The notes: generated by a model from the letters alone, not told the origin. A stretch of DNA of 64,000 nucleotides from Aquimarina sp. MAR_2010_214 (GCF_002846555.1 NZ_PJMS01000001.1:1860001-1924000), one strand, 5' to 3'. Numbered from the stretch's first letter, positions 33,190 through 43,672 are shown. Numbers and translations: made by a program.

Positions 33190-33933
33190 CTACTTACTTG
33201 TTTTAACTTCCCCTATAATGACACCAAAGTTTCCTTCTAATTGATGCTGATTTTTAGAGGGTAAATATACTCTGGAGACAAATCCATCCAGATATAATGC
33301 ATTTTTACAACCATGTTGTTTAAAAAAGAAAGCAAAATCATAAAAATTAGTTTTCTCTTTAGAAATTGCAAAAAGAAGATTTCCATTGGGTAAAATTCCT
33401 ACTCCGTTTCTAATATGAACATTAGAAGACCCTTCTCTAAATTTGGAATGGATTTTTCCGTCAATCACGAGCATAGGACCAGATTGTGTGGCATATTTGA
33501 TGTTCTTACTACCCATAAACATCTTTGTGGTGCAAATGACAGCTTTGTTTTTTTTAGTCAAATAAAATATCCCATTAGGCTGAAGATAAAAATTACCATA
33601 TCCACTTTGAGATGTATCAATCCTGGTTTTGATTTCTTCATTTTCAATATAAAGCCCTTGCGGAGATAAGTCTTTGTTATACATCCCTCCATTCATTGCA
33701 AAAACCAATTCCTTGTTTTGTTTTTCTAGTTCTGATTTTAAATTTTGAAAGCTTTTGTAATTACTGAGATTTTTATTTTTCCAATAGAAATGTAACTCTT
33801 GTTGCAAGGGATTTATCTCGTAGCTTAAAAATCGAGATTTTTCAACCTGGGTTTCTGATTTTTCAACAAAAAAGAAACTGGTGAATAGTATCAGAGCTCC
33901 AAGTATTATGATAGAGCTAATGAGTTTTTTCAT
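33190..33933 (-). CDS. Phosphodiester glycosidase family protein (NAGPA/DUF2233-like)
   Basis: This 247-residue protein has an N-terminal hydrophobic anchor (LISSIIILGALILFTSFFF). Family signatures are FAMNGGMYNKD, NGIFYL, ATQSGPMLV, RNGVGILPNG and the end LYLDGFVSRVY. The human uncovering-enzyme domain family cleaves GlcNAc-phosphodiesters; bacterial substrates are mostly unknown, possibly sugar-phosphate links in the envelope. It lies 6 bp downstream of the amidohydrolase gene on the same strand, so the two are likely co-transcribed. Confidence 0.85.
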   Translation of the reverse strand: MKKLISSIIILGALILFTSFFFVEKSETQVEKSRFLSYEINPLQQELHFYWKNKNLSNYKSFQNLKSELEKQNKELVFAMNGGMYNKDLSPQGLYIENEEIKTRIDTSQSGYGNFYLQPNGIFYLTKKNKAVICTTKMFMGSKNIKYATQSGPMLVIDGKIHSKFREGSSNVHIRNGVGILPNGNLLFAISKEKTNFYDFAFFFKQHGCKNALYLDGFVSRVYLPSKNQHQLEGNFGVIIGEVKTSK

Positions 33934-33939
33934 TATTTG

Positions 33940-35214
33940 TTAGTTCTTATATATTTTTCCATCTTTCATTACAAATACGACATTCTCCATCGCATTAATT
34001 TTTTGAGTAGGATCATCATTTACTGCTATGATATCGGCTAAGAAACCAGGAGTAATTTGTCCGATCTGATCTTGCATATTCAGGATTTTGGCGTTGGTGG
34101 TGGTAGCACTTTGTATAGTTACCATTGCAGGCATACCAGCTTCGACCATAAAACCAAATTCTTTTCCGTTTTGTCCGTGTTTAAATACTCCTGCATCGGT
34201 ACCAAAAGCGATACCTACACCGCGATCATATGCTTTTTTAAATGTATTTTGAATTTTTGGACCGATCTCCAAGGCCTTAGGAACAATAATAGCAGGGTAA
34301 TACCCGTCAATAGCTGCTTTTTCGGTAACCTCTTTTCCTGCGGTAATGGTAGGTACTAAATATGCATCATGCTGCTTCATTAAATCCATAGTCTTTTCAC
34401 TCATTAATGTGCCATGCTCAATCGTTTTTACACCACCCAAAATGGCACGTTGCATTCCTTCGTCACCATGAGCATGTGCTGCTACATGAAATCCATAATC
34501 TTTAGCAGTTTTGCATATTGCTTTAATCTCTTCTACAGTAAACTGTGGATTAGAGCTACTTTTTGCAACACTTAATACGCCACCAGTAGCTGTAATTTTA
34601 ATGAGATCTGCCCCATTTTTATAGCGTTGTCGTACTGCTTTTTTTGCATCTTCGATACTATTTACTACACCTTCTTTAGGGCCTGGATCACCGATTAAAG
34701 ATCTTTTACTTCCGTTAGTGGGGTCTGCATGTCCACCAGTGGTAGCTAGAGATTTGCCAGCTGTAAATATTCTGGGTCCTTTAATTTTACCTCTTTTAAT
34801 TGCTTTTTTTAGTGAAATATTGACTCCGCTTCCTCCCAGATCCCGCACTGTAGTAAAACCTGCCATTAATGTTTTCTTTGCAAAATCAACAGAATTATAA
34901 GCAACATCTGCTTCACTATCTGTATATTTTTGCAGATAAGCCTTAGGGTTTGTTTCCATTTCAAGGTGTACGTGCATATCAATCAAACCGGGCATCACTG
35001 TTTTGTTTTTAAGATCAATAGTGATGTCATTTTTTTTGCCAGTTACAAAACCATTTTCGACTGTAATAATTTTATTTCCGGAAACGACAATTGTTTTTTC
35101 TGTTAGAACTGTACCTGTTTTGGTATCAATTAATTTCCCGCATTGTAGGTAAGTATTTTGAGCTAAAATGGTCGTGCTAATCAATGCAAAAAGTACTGTG
35201 TATAGATATTTCAT
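33940..35214 (-). CDS. Secreted amidohydrolase family protein (imidazolonepropionase-like)
   Basis: This 424-residue protein has a signal peptide (MKYLYTVLFALISTTILAQ). The metal ligands of the amidohydrolase fold are visible: MHVHLEM (HxH) near residue 80, HAAHAHGD near 245, the preceding TATGGVLS with IEHGT after it, and AFGTDAGVF near 340. The C-terminal ILNMQDQIGQITPGFLADI returns to the beta-sandwich domain. Such enzymes hydrolyse cyclic amides or dipeptides; the substrate cannot be told here. It probably forms an operon with the glycosidase that follows. Confidence 0.9.
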   Translation of the reverse strand: MKYLYTVLFALISTTILAQNTYLQCGKLIDTKTGTVLTEKTIVVSGNKIITVENGFVTGKKNDITIDLKNKTVMPGLIDMHVHLEMETNPKAYLQKYTDSEADVAYNSVDFAKKTLMAGFTTVRDLGGSGVNISLKKAIKRGKIKGPRIFTAGKSLATTGGHADPTNGSKRSLIGDPGPKEGVVNSIEDAKKAVRQRYKNGADLIKITATGGVLSVAKSSSNPQFTVEEIKAICKTAKDYGFHVAAHAHGDEGMQRAILGGVKTIEHGTLMSEKTMDLMKQHDAYLVPTITAGKEVTEKAAIDGYYPAIIVPKALEIGPKIQNTFKKAYDRGVGIAFGTDAGVFKHGQNGKEFGFMVEAGMPAMVTIQSATTTNAKILNMQDQIGQITPGFLADIIAVNDDPTQKINAMENVVFVMKDGKIYKN

Positions 35215-35334
35215 ATGTGATGGTGTGTGAAAAATTACTATAAATTAAAATATACAAAAAGAACAATTTAAAATAAATTGTTGTGATTGAGGGAGAGATT
35301 ATGATTTCTTTTAGAAATAGAAGGTAAGTTTTAA

Positions 35335-35365
35335 AGCCTCATAAGCTTTTAAAACTTGTGAGGCT
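35335..35365 (-). terminator. Terminator of the SNF2-type helicase gene
   Basis: AGCCTCATAAG / CTTGTGAGGCT with a 9-nt loop. On the minus strand the stem is followed by TTAAAACTT. Confidence 0.6.
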
Positions 35366-35394
35366 ATAGAGTTTTTATAAATGATATAATCAAG

Positions 35395-38295
35395 TTATTC
35401 TAATAACTCTTCTAGATTTTGTTCTATATACTGTGGTATAGCATTTATATCAATAATCTCATCAGACAGACCTTTTTTCTTTTCCTGTAGTTGCAATATT
35501 TTTTCTTCGATAGTATTCTTGGTAATAAATCGAGTTACCATTACATTATTGGTTTGTCCTATACGATGGGATCTGGCAATTGCTTGCTTTTCAATAAACG
35601 GATTCCACCATGGGTCTAATAATACTACATAAGATGCTTTGGTGAGGTTGAGTCCTACACCGCCAGCTTTTAGAGAAATAAAGAATAAAGATACCGCATC
35701 GTTTTTCTGAAACTCATATACCACCGCTTCTCTATCTGTACCTTTGGTCTGGCCAGTTAAGGTTACATAAGAAATATTATGTTCCCTGCACCATTCCTGG
35801 TATAAGTCAAGGTGAGATACAAAAGAACTGAATACAAGTACTTTTTTATTGGCTTTGACCAGTGTCTCAAGGTAATGTGTAACATCCTGAAATTTTCCTG
35901 ATGGATCTTTTGTTTTATTGTCTATAAGTTTAGGATGATTTACAATCTGTCGAAGTTTGGTGAGTGTATTAAGAATATGGATCTTATTTGTTGATTCAGC
36001 ATCAATACCTAGTAGTAGATTTCTGGCTGCTGATTTCTGAGATTCGTATTGCTTCTCCTGTTCAGGAAGCATTTCTGTATATATCGTTTGTTCTGATAAT
36101 TTGGGAAGGTCTTTGGCAACCTGCTCTTTAGTTCTTCTCAGTATAAAAGGATCTATCAATGTTTTTAGCTCTTTGATACATTCTGGATCCTGATGTTTTT
36201 CTATCGGAATTTTAAAGCGATCCTTAAAAAATGGATAACTACCTAACATTCCCGGGTTAATAAATTCCATCTGAGACCAAAGATCAGATAATGAATTTTC
36301 TATTGGTGTACCACTCAGAGAAATCTTATGGGTAGTATGTATATTATTTATCGCCTGAAATATTTTAGACTCTTTGTTTTTGATTTGTTGACTCTCATCT
36401 GTGATCAGATAGGTGAAATTTATTTTTTCTAAAGCAGTAATATCTTTTGATACTGTAGTATAGGTAGTGAGAATAATATCGTAAGTCTCTAGATATGGAG
36501 TAATTTTTTTACGATCAGGGCCTATGTATTTAACAATATTAAGATGTGGAGCAAATTTTATTATTTCCTGTGCCCAATTAAATACCAAAGAAGAGGGGAG
36601 TACAATCAAAGCTTTGAGGTAGGTTTTTACTTCTAGAGGATCGATAAATAAGTCTAACCGAATTTTTTCAACCTTTTTATCTATGGGCTCTAGTTGTTCT
36701 TTTGCATAAACGAGCATCGCAATAGTTTGCAAGGTTTTCCCTAATCCCATATCATCTGCTAAGCAGGCACCTAATTTATTGTAATGATGATTGACCAACC
36801 ATTGCACTCCTTTTTCCTGATATGGTCGTAATGTCGCTTTAAGTTTAGATGATGGTTCATAATGATGACTGGTAGCATCTTCAATACTAATTTCTTCTGG
36901 CGGAATGATATCCTTTAACAGGATGTAGTTACTTTTAGTAATACGTATGTTTTTATCTTGTATCTGCCCAAAATCTACAAGTTTTTTATATCGTGTCATC
37001 CACTCTTTTGGGATAATGAAAACTTCATCATCACCGATTGGGAAAAAACGATTATTTTGCTTGATATGTGTTATAAATTTTGAAAAAGGAATTTCTTGAT
37101 TTCCAATAGCAACAACTCCTTTAATATCAAACCAATCATTCTCTTGTTGACTGCCAATCTCGATGGTATATGCATCAATATTGACTGTTCTATCATCTAA
37201 TAAAGGTAGTTTTATCTCAAATTCATCTGCTTCTAATTGTTCCTTGTTCAGTGTTAACCAGTTTAGGATTTCAAAAGGATCATCAGAAACTTTAGTTTCT
37301 AGTAATAGATTGTTATTTACCTGTAACCCTTTTGATATTAGTAGGTCAATAATCTCTTGCTCAGCTTCTGGATTACGTTTGGTTTGGATAATTTGAATTT
37401 GATCATCATCTTTAAAATGCACATTAGAAACCGTAGTTTTTGTGCTATTATAGTCAAAAAGTATAGTGTCATATTCAAAAATAACCTTAATCACATAGGT
37501 ATCTTGTATAAAATCCCGGATAATTTCTATTCCATAAGATGCTATATCTTGATGTGTAATAATATCAAAACCATGGGTTATAACATCTACATTTTTAATT
37601 ATGGGTATGATTACTTTTTCTAAGTAAATTTTGATATGCTTTTGGGCAATGGTAATTTTTTCTTTATCAAAAAAAGGTTTTAATTTATTGGCATTTAGAT
37701 TTTCAATTTGGTACAAGTATTTATCTACTATAATCCACGAAGGCTCGTTAAGTAATATTTGGATATCATTATTTTTAGGAATAATGAGAGTGTCTTTGTT
37801 TTTTAGAGAAAAAGCATATTCAATGCCTTCATCTATCTTAGTGAATTCTAGAATGGGCTTCAGTATAGTGTTGCCAATCGATAATTTATGGTTTTCGAAA
37901 GGATCTTTTCTTTGAGCATTACTAGTTATTGCATATTGATTAGTAACAATCAGGGAATAGAAAACAGATAATTTTTTGCTTATATAACTAAGTACAACTT
38001 CGTTTATTTTTGGATCTTTTAATACATCTGAAAAGGTTAAGCTTTTTCTCCTTTTTACAGGCATAAATTGTTGTTCTAATGCTTTGATTTTTAAGGATGA
38101 GCATATCTCTAGTAATTGCTCATGAGGAGTGTCATGAAATATGATTTCGTAGCTTTCTAAAGTTTCAGGGGTTGCTTGTTTTTCTACATAGCCAAGATGG
38201 CCATTCGTTATTGGTACAACATATGCTTCTGGTAAAAGGGGAATTTTAGAAAGACTGTGATCAACAAGGTTATAACAAATGCAAAGGGAATCCAT
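35395..38295 (-). CDS. SNF2-family DEAD/DEAH-box helicase
   Basis: 966 residues. The first 500 or so are family-specific and contain no domain I recognise. Motif I is ADDMGLGKTLQT near 520, motif II is DESQQIKN near 645, SGTPIENSLSDLWSQMEF follows as motif III, and the C-terminal helicase half has LSLKAGGVGLNL-like FISLKAGGVGLNLTKA and ARSHRIGQTNNV near 920. Bacterial SNF2 proteins translocate on double-stranded DNA or, as RapA-type proteins, recycle RNA polymerase. No zinc-finger SWIM motif is evident. It is a single-gene unit. Confidence 0.9.
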   Translation of the reverse strand: MDSLCICYNLVDHSLSKIPLLPEAYVVPITNGHLGYVEKQATPETLESYEIIFHDTPHEQLLEICSSLKIKALEQQFMPVKRRKSLTFSDVLKDPKINEVVLSYISKKLSVFYSLIVTNQYAITSNAQRKDPFENHKLSIGNTILKPILEFTKIDEGIEYAFSLKNKDTLIIPKNNDIQILLNEPSWIIVDKYLYQIENLNANKLKPFFDKEKITIAQKHIKIYLEKVIIPIIKNVDVITHGFDIITHQDIASYGIEIIRDFIQDTYVIKVIFEYDTILFDYNSTKTTVSNVHFKDDDQIQIIQTKRNPEAEQEIIDLLISKGLQVNNNLLLETKVSDDPFEILNWLTLNKEQLEADEFEIKLPLLDDRTVNIDAYTIEIGSQQENDWFDIKGVVAIGNQEIPFSKFITHIKQNNRFFPIGDDEVFIIPKEWMTRYKKLVDFGQIQDKNIRITKSNYILLKDIIPPEEISIEDATSHHYEPSSKLKATLRPYQEKGVQWLVNHHYNKLGACLADDMGLGKTLQTIAMLVYAKEQLEPIDKKVEKIRLDLFIDPLEVKTYLKALIVLPSSLVFNWAQEIIKFAPHLNIVKYIGPDRKKITPYLETYDIILTTYTTVSKDITALEKINFTYLITDESQQIKNKESKIFQAINNIHTTHKISLSGTPIENSLSDLWSQMEFINPGMLGSYPFFKDRFKIPIEKHQDPECIKELKTLIDPFILRRTKEQVAKDLPKLSEQTIYTEMLPEQEKQYESQKSAARNLLLGIDAESTNKIHILNTLTKLRQIVNHPKLIDNKTKDPSGKFQDVTHYLETLVKANKKVLVFSSFVSHLDLYQEWCREHNISYVTLTGQTKGTDREAVVYEFQKNDAVSLFFISLKAGGVGLNLTKASYVVLLDPWWNPFIEKQAIARSHRIGQTNNVMVTRFITKNTIEEKILQLQEKKKGLSDEIIDINAIPQYIEQNLEELLE

Positions 38296-38436
38296 GAAAA
38301 ATGAATAAGTTTAAGAGATTAAATTAGGTTTAGAGAAGATAGATTTCTTTTCCTTCTTCCATTTAAAACAAAACCAAAAACATCAAAGAAACTCTTCTTC
38401 AATGTTTTTCGACTTCGTCTTATTTTTTTAAATACT

Positions 38437-39582
38437 TCAGATGGTTACAGATTTGCCTACAAAATCAATAACAGTTTTAGTGATAAAACCAATTTGTTCA
38501 TCATCTAATTCTGTATGCATTGGTAAAGAAATGACTTCTTTGATTAATTGATTGGTTATAGGAAAATCAGCTTCGTTATAGCGTTCATCCTGATATGCTT
38601 TTTGACTGTGCAGAGGGATAGGGTAATAAACACCACAAGGAATTCCATTATCATTTAAATGTTTAGCCAGAGCATCACGATCTACATCGATTACTCTAAG
38701 TGTATATTGATGAAACACATGAGTGTCTTCTTTGTCAATAATAGTTGGAGTAATGATATGTTCCTGATCGGCAAAAGCCGCTGTATATTTTTTTGCTGCC
38801 TCTCGTCGGGCACTATTATAGCGATCCAAATTAGGAAGCTTTATCCTTAGTACTGCAGCTTGTATCGAATCTAAACGAGAATTTACCCCCACAACATCAT
38901 GATGATATCTCTTATACATTCCATGATTTACTACTCCACGTAGGGTATGTGCCAGATCATCATCATTAGTAAAGATAGCACCACCATCTCCATAACACCC
39001 TAAGTTTTTAGAAGGGAAAAAAGAAGTAGACGCTACATGACCTATGGTTCCGGATTTTGAAGTATTTCCGTCTTTAGAATGATAACTTCCTCCAATACCT
39101 TGAGCATTATCTTCGATTACATATAAATCATGCTCTTTGGCGATAGCCATAATAGCATCCATATTGGCAGATTGTCCAAATAGATGTACAGGTACAATAG
39201 CCTTCGTTTTTGGAGTAATTGCTTTTTTTATGGCTTCGGGATCAATATTAAAAGAATCAGGTTCTACATCTACCAGAACAGGAGTAAGTTGTAACAATGC
39301 AATTACTTCTACTGTTGCAGCAAAAGTAAAATCCGCAGTAATTACTTCATCCCCAGGTTTTAGGCCTAATCCCATCATTGCAATCTGTAATGCATCTGTA
39401 CCATTAGCACAAGGGATGACATGTTTTACTCCAAGATAATCCTCTAGTTCTTTTTGAAAACTATGTACTTCAGGACCATTAATAAAAGCTGTGGATTGTA
39501 TAACATCAAGAACAGATGAATCTATATGTTCTTTGATTTGTTCATATTGACCCTTAAGGTCAACCATTTGTATCTTCTTCAT
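38437..39582 (-). CDS. DegT/DnrJ/EryC1/StrS aminotransferase
   Basis: This 381-residue PLP enzyme of the sugar-aminotransferase family begins MVDLKGQYEQIKEHID, and the PLP lysine lies in TSFFPSKNLGCYGDGGA near residue 190. CANGTDALQIAMM near 60 and ADFTFAATVEV near 85 are family blocks, and HVFHQYTLRV marks the C-terminal domain. These enzymes make amino sugars for surface polysaccharides; WlbE/WecE-like activity is plausible. It is divergent from kdtA, an envelope gene. Confidence 0.9.
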   Translation of the reverse strand: MKKIQMVDLKGQYEQIKEHIDSSVLDVIQSTAFINGPEVHSFQKELEDYLGVKHVIPCANGTDALQIAMMGLGLKPGDEVITADFTFAATVEVIALLQLTPVLVDVEPDSFNIDPEAIKKAITPKTKAIVPVHLFGQSANMDAIMAIAKEHDLYVIEDNAQGIGGSYHSKDGNTSKSGTIGHVASTSFFPSKNLGCYGDGGAIFTNDDDLAHTLRGVVNHGMYKRYHHDVVGVNSRLDSIQAAVLRIKLPNLDRYNSARREAAKKYTAAFADQEHIITPTIIDKEDTHVFHQYTLRVIDVDRDALAKHLNDNGIPCGVYYPIPLHSQKAYQDERYNEADFPITNQLIKEVISLPMHTELDDEQIGFITKTVIDFVGKSVTI

Positions 39583-39687
39583 AAATGTTTTATTGTAACC
39601 TCACGAAAGTACAAAATATTGATACTATTGCCAATGGAATTTTAGATAAAAGAAATGTATTTTAGCAATTCATAAAAATTATCATTT

Positions 39688-40929
39688 TTGAACATTTTAT
39701 ATAACATCTTTATTGCAATATTTAGTGGCGTACTTCCTATAATAGGTTTGTTAAGCCCTAAGCTTAAATTATTTGTTAATGGAAGGAAAACAGTTTTTGA
39801 AACTCTTGAGAAATATTTTCCTTCTCAAGATCGTGTTATCTGGTTTCATTGTGCATCTTTAGGAGAATATGAGCAAGGTGTTCCTGTAATGGAGGCCCTA
39901 AAGAAAAAGCATCCTGATCATAAAATAGTAGTCACTTTTTTTTCCCCGTCAGGTTATGAAGCCAAGAAGAACAGTGCTTTGGCTGATATTATTGTGTATC
40001 TACCTATGGATACAAATGCAAATGCCATTCGGTTTATACAACTTGTAAAACCCGAACTTGCTGTCTTTGTAAAATATGAGTTTTGGCCTAATTACCTGAA
40101 AATATTACAAAGCAAAAATATTCCAGCAGTATTTATATCTGCAACATTTAGAGAAGATCAGGCATTTTTTAAATGGTATGGTGGTTTTATGAGAAAAACT
40201 TTGCAGACCATAGATCACTTTTTTGTTCAGGATAAAATATCCCAAACACTAATAGAAAAACAAGGTTTTACTAATGTTACTTTGAGTGGAGATACACGTT
40301 TTGATCGGGTGTCTCATCAAATAGAAATGGATAATCATGTTGGTTTTATTTCAGATTTCATTAATGAGCGACTTTGTATAGTGATAGGAAGCTCATGGCC
40401 AGAAGATGAAGAAATTTTTATAGAGTATATAAACGATGCTCCTAATGAGATTTGTTTTATTGTTGCTCCTCACGAAATAAAAGATAGTAGCGCAAATGCA
40501 TTGAAACAAAAGATCAAAAAGAAAACCGTTTTATATTCTGAAAAAGAAGGAATAGTGCTAAAAGATCAACAGGTATTTATTATGAATACTATTGGGTATT
40601 TATCTCGAATATATAGTTATGGCGATATAGCATATGTAGGTGGAGCTATGGGAACGGGGGGATTACATAATATTTTAGAGCCGGCAACTTTTGGAATCCC
40701 AATCATTATTGGTAAGAATTTTGAAAAATTTAGAGAGGCTAAGCAACTTCAGAAATTGGCAGGCTTATTTTCGGTTTCGAGTGCGAATGAATTTAGCCAA
40801 ATACTAAATAAACTTGTCGAGGATAAAAAACTTAGAGAAAAAACAGGAATGATTTCTGGACATTTTATCAATAGTAATACAGGGGCTACTGGAATGATTA
40901 TGGCGTATTTAAATAAGAAAATTAATTAG
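39688..40929 (+). CDS. kdtA: 3-deoxy-D-manno-octulosonic-acid (Kdo) transferase
   Basis: This 413-residue GT30 enzyme transfers Kdo from CMP-Kdo to lipid A precursor at the inner membrane. An N-terminal hydrophobic segment (IFIAIFSGVLPIIGLLS) is followed by WFHCASLGEYEQ, PELAVFVKYEFWPNYL, the FRED block and a C-terminal nucleotide-sugar site (VGGAMGTGGLHNILEPATFGIP). The start is the TTG at 39688: the only nearby upstream ATG (39655) runs into a stop after seven codons. The waaA name is equivalent. Confidence 0.92.
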   Translation: MNILYNIFIAIFSGVLPIIGLLSPKLKLFVNGRKTVFETLEKYFPSQDRVIWFHCASLGEYEQGVPVMEALKKKHPDHKIVVTFFSPSGYEAKKNSALADIIVYLPMDTNANAIRFIQLVKPELAVFVKYEFWPNYLKILQSKNIPAVFISATFREDQAFFKWYGGFMRKTLQTIDHFFVQDKISQTLIEKQGFTNVTLSGDTRFDRVSHQIEMDNHVGFISDFINERLCIVIGSSWPEDEEIFIEYINDAPNEICFIVAPHEIKDSSANALKQKIKKKTVLYSEKEGIVLKDQQVFIMNTIGYLSRIYSYGDIAYVGGAMGTGGLHNILEPATFGIPIIIGKNFEKFREAKQLQKLAGLFSVSSANEFSQILNKLVEDKKLREKTGMISGHFINSNTGATGMIMAYLNKKIN

Positions 40930-40971
40930 AATAGTAGTAAAATGACAAAGAATCGTGATGATTTTTAACTA

Positions 40972-41628
40972 CTACACAGTGACAGCCTGATTAAAATATC
41001 GTCTAAACGGAAGCATTTCTTTGTATACAGTAATCACCTTGTCCATAAAATCTTCTCTAAGAATATCTTCTTTGGTTAAAGGATGTATTACAGCAAATGT
41101 TCTATGGCGTAGCAGATCGATATATTCATGATCAGAAGGATAGCCTTTGGGAGTAGTTTTTAGTTTATCTTTATCCAGGTACATTCCTCCAAAGGTCTGT
41201 TTAAAGCTTTTTTTGTTTAAAACCTTGATTAATTCATCTCCATTATAATCAATCGCTTCTCGAATACTATTCAGCATTTTGTTCTCTGGTCTCCAATAAC
41301 CACCAGCCAATTCGCACTCGTTAACCCCAATTTGGATATAAAAATCACCTTGCTTGGTACGTTGATCCAATCCTGCAGCAAAATGATCCTTATATACAGG
41401 CTTATTAGGATGAAAAAGTAAGTTGTTATTAATACGATTAATTCCTTTTTTACCTGATGTAGGATAGTAATTGGGGTCGATTGTAGCTAATTTTGCATCC
41501 AATTCATCTAGCCATTGAATAAATGACTTGCGAATAGTTTGATACTGTTTTCTGTTAGCATCCATCCATTCTTTATGATTATTGGCCTGTAAATCCTGTA
41601 GAAACCGAAAGAGTGCATTAAAATCCAT
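40972..41628 (-). CDS. DUF2461 domain-containing protein
   Basis: This 218-residue protein matches the TIGR02453/DUF2461 pattern over its whole length: LFRFLQDLQANNHKEWMD at the start, RINNNLLFHPNKPVYKDHFAAG, GDFYIQIG and ECELAGGYWRPE. Biochemical role unknown. It follows the deoxynucleoside kinase gene by 16 bp on the same strand and is likely co-transcribed with it. Confidence 0.9.
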   Translation of the reverse strand: MDFNALFRFLQDLQANNHKEWMDANRKQYQTIRKSFIQWLDELDAKLATIDPNYYPTSGKKGINRINNNLLFHPNKPVYKDHFAAGLDQRTKQGDFYIQIGVNECELAGGYWRPENKMLNSIREAIDYNGDELIKVLNKKSFKQTFGGMYLDKDKLKTTPKGYPSDHEYIDLLRHRTFAVIHPLTKEDILREDFMDKVITVYKEMLPFRRYFNQAVTV

Positions 41629-41644
41629 CTTGACTAAAAAAAGA

Positions 41645-42259
41645 TTAGAATAACCCGTTTAACTCTGCATCGATTCGATTTATAATACTCCCCAGATCTT
41701 CTGGATTATCCACAAAATTGACATTGTCTACATCTACAATAAGAAGATTGCCTTTATCATAATTATGTGCCCATGCCTCATATCGTTCATTAAGTCTACT
41801 TAGATAATCAATACTAATTGTATTTTCATATTCACGTCCACGTTTATGAATCTGATTGACCAGATTTGGAATACTACTTCTAAGGTAAATCAATAAATCA
41901 GGACCTTCGACTACATTTTCCATAAGATCAAAAAGTGATCTGTAGTTTTCAAAATCACGATTGGTCATAAGCCCCATTGCATGTAAGTTTGGAGCAAAAA
42001 TATAAGCATCTTCATAGATCGTTCTATCCTGGATAATATCTTTTCCGCTTTCACGAATATCTAATATCTGTCTAAAACGACTATTAAGGAAATAAATCTG
42101 AAGGTTAAAAGACCAACGCTCCATTTTATTATAAAAATCCTCTAGGTAAGGGTTCTCTAATACATCTTCAAAATGAGCTTCCCATTTATAATGTTTAGCA
42201 AGTAATCGGGTCAATGTTGTTTTTCCGGCGCCGATATTTCCAGCTATTGCTATATGCAT
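41645..42259 (-). CDS. Deoxynucleoside kinase
   Basis: This 204-residue protein has a P-loop GNIGAGKTTLTRLL at residues 7-20, DRTIYEDAYIFA as the ERS-type motif region and LRSSIPNLVNQIHKRGREYE as the lid. It is the thymidine kinase 2/deoxyguanosine kinase fold and phosphorylates deoxynucleosides for salvage; substrate choice cannot be read from the sequence. It overlaps no gene and leads the pair with DUF2461. Confidence 0.9.
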   Translation of the reverse strand: MHIAIAGNIGAGKTTLTRLLAKHYKWEAHFEDVLENPYLEDFYNKMERWSFNLQIYFLNSRFRQILDIRESGKDIIQDRTIYEDAYIFAPNLHAMGLMTNRDFENYRSLFDLMENVVEGPDLLIYLRSSIPNLVNQIHKRGREYENTISIDYLSRLNERYEAWAHNYDKGNLLIVDVDNVNFVDNPEDLGSIINRIDAELNGLF

Positions 42260-42485
42260 AGTTGATTGTTTTTCTTGAGGTGTTTTGTAAAAATGTACGT
42301 TAAAGTTCGGGCGTAAATATAGTGGATTTTATGAGTAACATAAAAAGGATAGAAAAGAATTTCAGTAAGATGTGTATTTTAAAACTTAAGTACTCCCTTG
42401 ATCAAGGTAAATAACTTGTAAAATATGACCTGTAATTATAGAGTAGATTATTACGACTAATTGAGTGCAACCTAAAAAAACTATA

Positions 42486-43004
42486 ATGACAACATATAAA
42501 ATATTGGGAGTTTCATTGCTAATAGTGATAATGTCATGTAATCAAAATCAAAACGATACGTCCAAAGATGTACAAACGAATTCACAACAAAAAATGGAAA
42601 TTATCAAAGCGCAGGGTGTAATTACAAAAGTTAGTTCTAAAAACTTTGAAGATACTTATAATACATTAGTAGAAATCATTACGAATAATCCGAACCTAAA
42701 GATTGTAGCACAATTGGATCATCAAGCAAATGCGGCATCAGTAGATCTAGAATTAAATCCAACACGAGTAATTATGTTTGGTAATCCTAAATTGGGAACT
42801 CCTTTGATGCAGAATTCTCAAATTACAGGATTAGATCTTCCGCAAAAGATTCTAATATGGCAAGATGATAAAGGTGTTGTTAATGTTTCATACAATGATC
42901 CCGGGTTTTTAAAACTTCGTCATGAGATTAATGGTAAAGATGATGTCTTAGCCATCATTTCTAAAGCTTTAGATAATCTTTCAAAAGGAGCTACAGGAGT
43001 ATGA
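42486..43004 (+). CDS. DUF302 domain lipoprotein
   Basis: I chose the ATG at 42486, giving 172 residues, because it begins a signal peptide (MTTYKILGVSLLIVIMSC) with lipobox IMSC. The ORF can extend to a GTG at 42465. The DUF302 domain is shown by NFEDTYNTLVEIITNNPNLKI and RVIMFGNPKLGTPLM, DLPQKILIWQD. Function of DUF302 is not established. It ends at a bidirectional terminator. Confidence 0.85.
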   Translation: MTTYKILGVSLLIVIMSCNQNQNDTSKDVQTNSQQKMEIIKAQGVITKVSSKNFEDTYNTLVEIITNNPNLKIVAQLDHQANAASVDLELNPTRVIMFGNPKLGTPLMQNSQITGLDLPQKILIWQDDKGVVNVSYNDPGFLKLRHEINGKDDVLAIISKALDNLSKGATGV

Positions 43005-43033
43005 TAACTAATTAGGTGATGTTTAATAGAAAT

Positions 43034-43063
43034 AAAAAAGATGCCTAAGAAGGCATCTTTTTT
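43034..43063. terminator. Bidirectional terminator
   Basis: AAAAAAGATGCCT / AGGCATCTTTTTT with AAGA loop, between convergent genes. Confidence 0.9.
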
Positions 43064-43074
43064 ATTTCTATTTG

Positions 43075-43455
43075 TTATTGTGTTTTTAGGAGTTCTTTGT
43101 AGTGATCTTTATAGATATATAGCATAAAGATGTTTAGGGCTAAGAACACAACACCGATGATCCAATTTTCGGTATCAAGTTTAATGTGATATAAAAATGC
43201 ATTGACTGATACACTCATTAGAATGACCATCATTAAGGGAGCAAATCTATTGGTTAGTAAGGCAACTCCTGCGCAGATTTCTACAATGGCTACCAGCATC
43301 ATAGTTTTAGAGGATACTAAAACTTTTAAAAAACTTATAGCTATTTTGGTTGAAGGAGCTGGAGGATCCATAAAATAAAACAATTTATTACATCCAAAAA
43401 ATAAAATGGCAAGTCCAAAAACTATTCTAATTCCTAAAATTACTTTTGTATTCAT
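43075..43455 (-). CDS. DoxX-like membrane protein
   Basis: These 126 residues have four predicted membrane helices (GIRIVFGLAILFFGCNKLFYF; MMLVAIVEICAGVALLT; LMMVILMSVSVNAFLY; WIIGVVFLALNIFMLYIY in parts). The length and helix plan fit the DoxX/DoxD family. Role unknown. It is convergent with the DUF302 gene. Confidence 0.75.
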   Translation of the reverse strand: MNTKVILGIRIVFGLAILFFGCNKLFYFMDPPAPSTKIAISFLKVLVSSKTMMLVAIVEICAGVALLTNRFAPLMMVILMSVSVNAFLYHIKLDTENWIIGVVFLALNIFMLYIYKDHYKELLKTQ

Positions 43456-43672
43456 AGATTGAAAATTTTGGTTATTAGTACTATTGTTTAACGTATTAAC
43501 CTTTTTAAAATTGCCGGGATGCAGATGAGATCTAAGTGATTATATGGGTTTAAAGTATTAAAACTGCCGATATAGAACACTTATATGAGTTTTTCTTTTA
43601 CGTAAAATCCCACAAATATATAGGCTCAGAGATAAACGCCTTAAAATCAACACGAAACCCATAAAAATTACC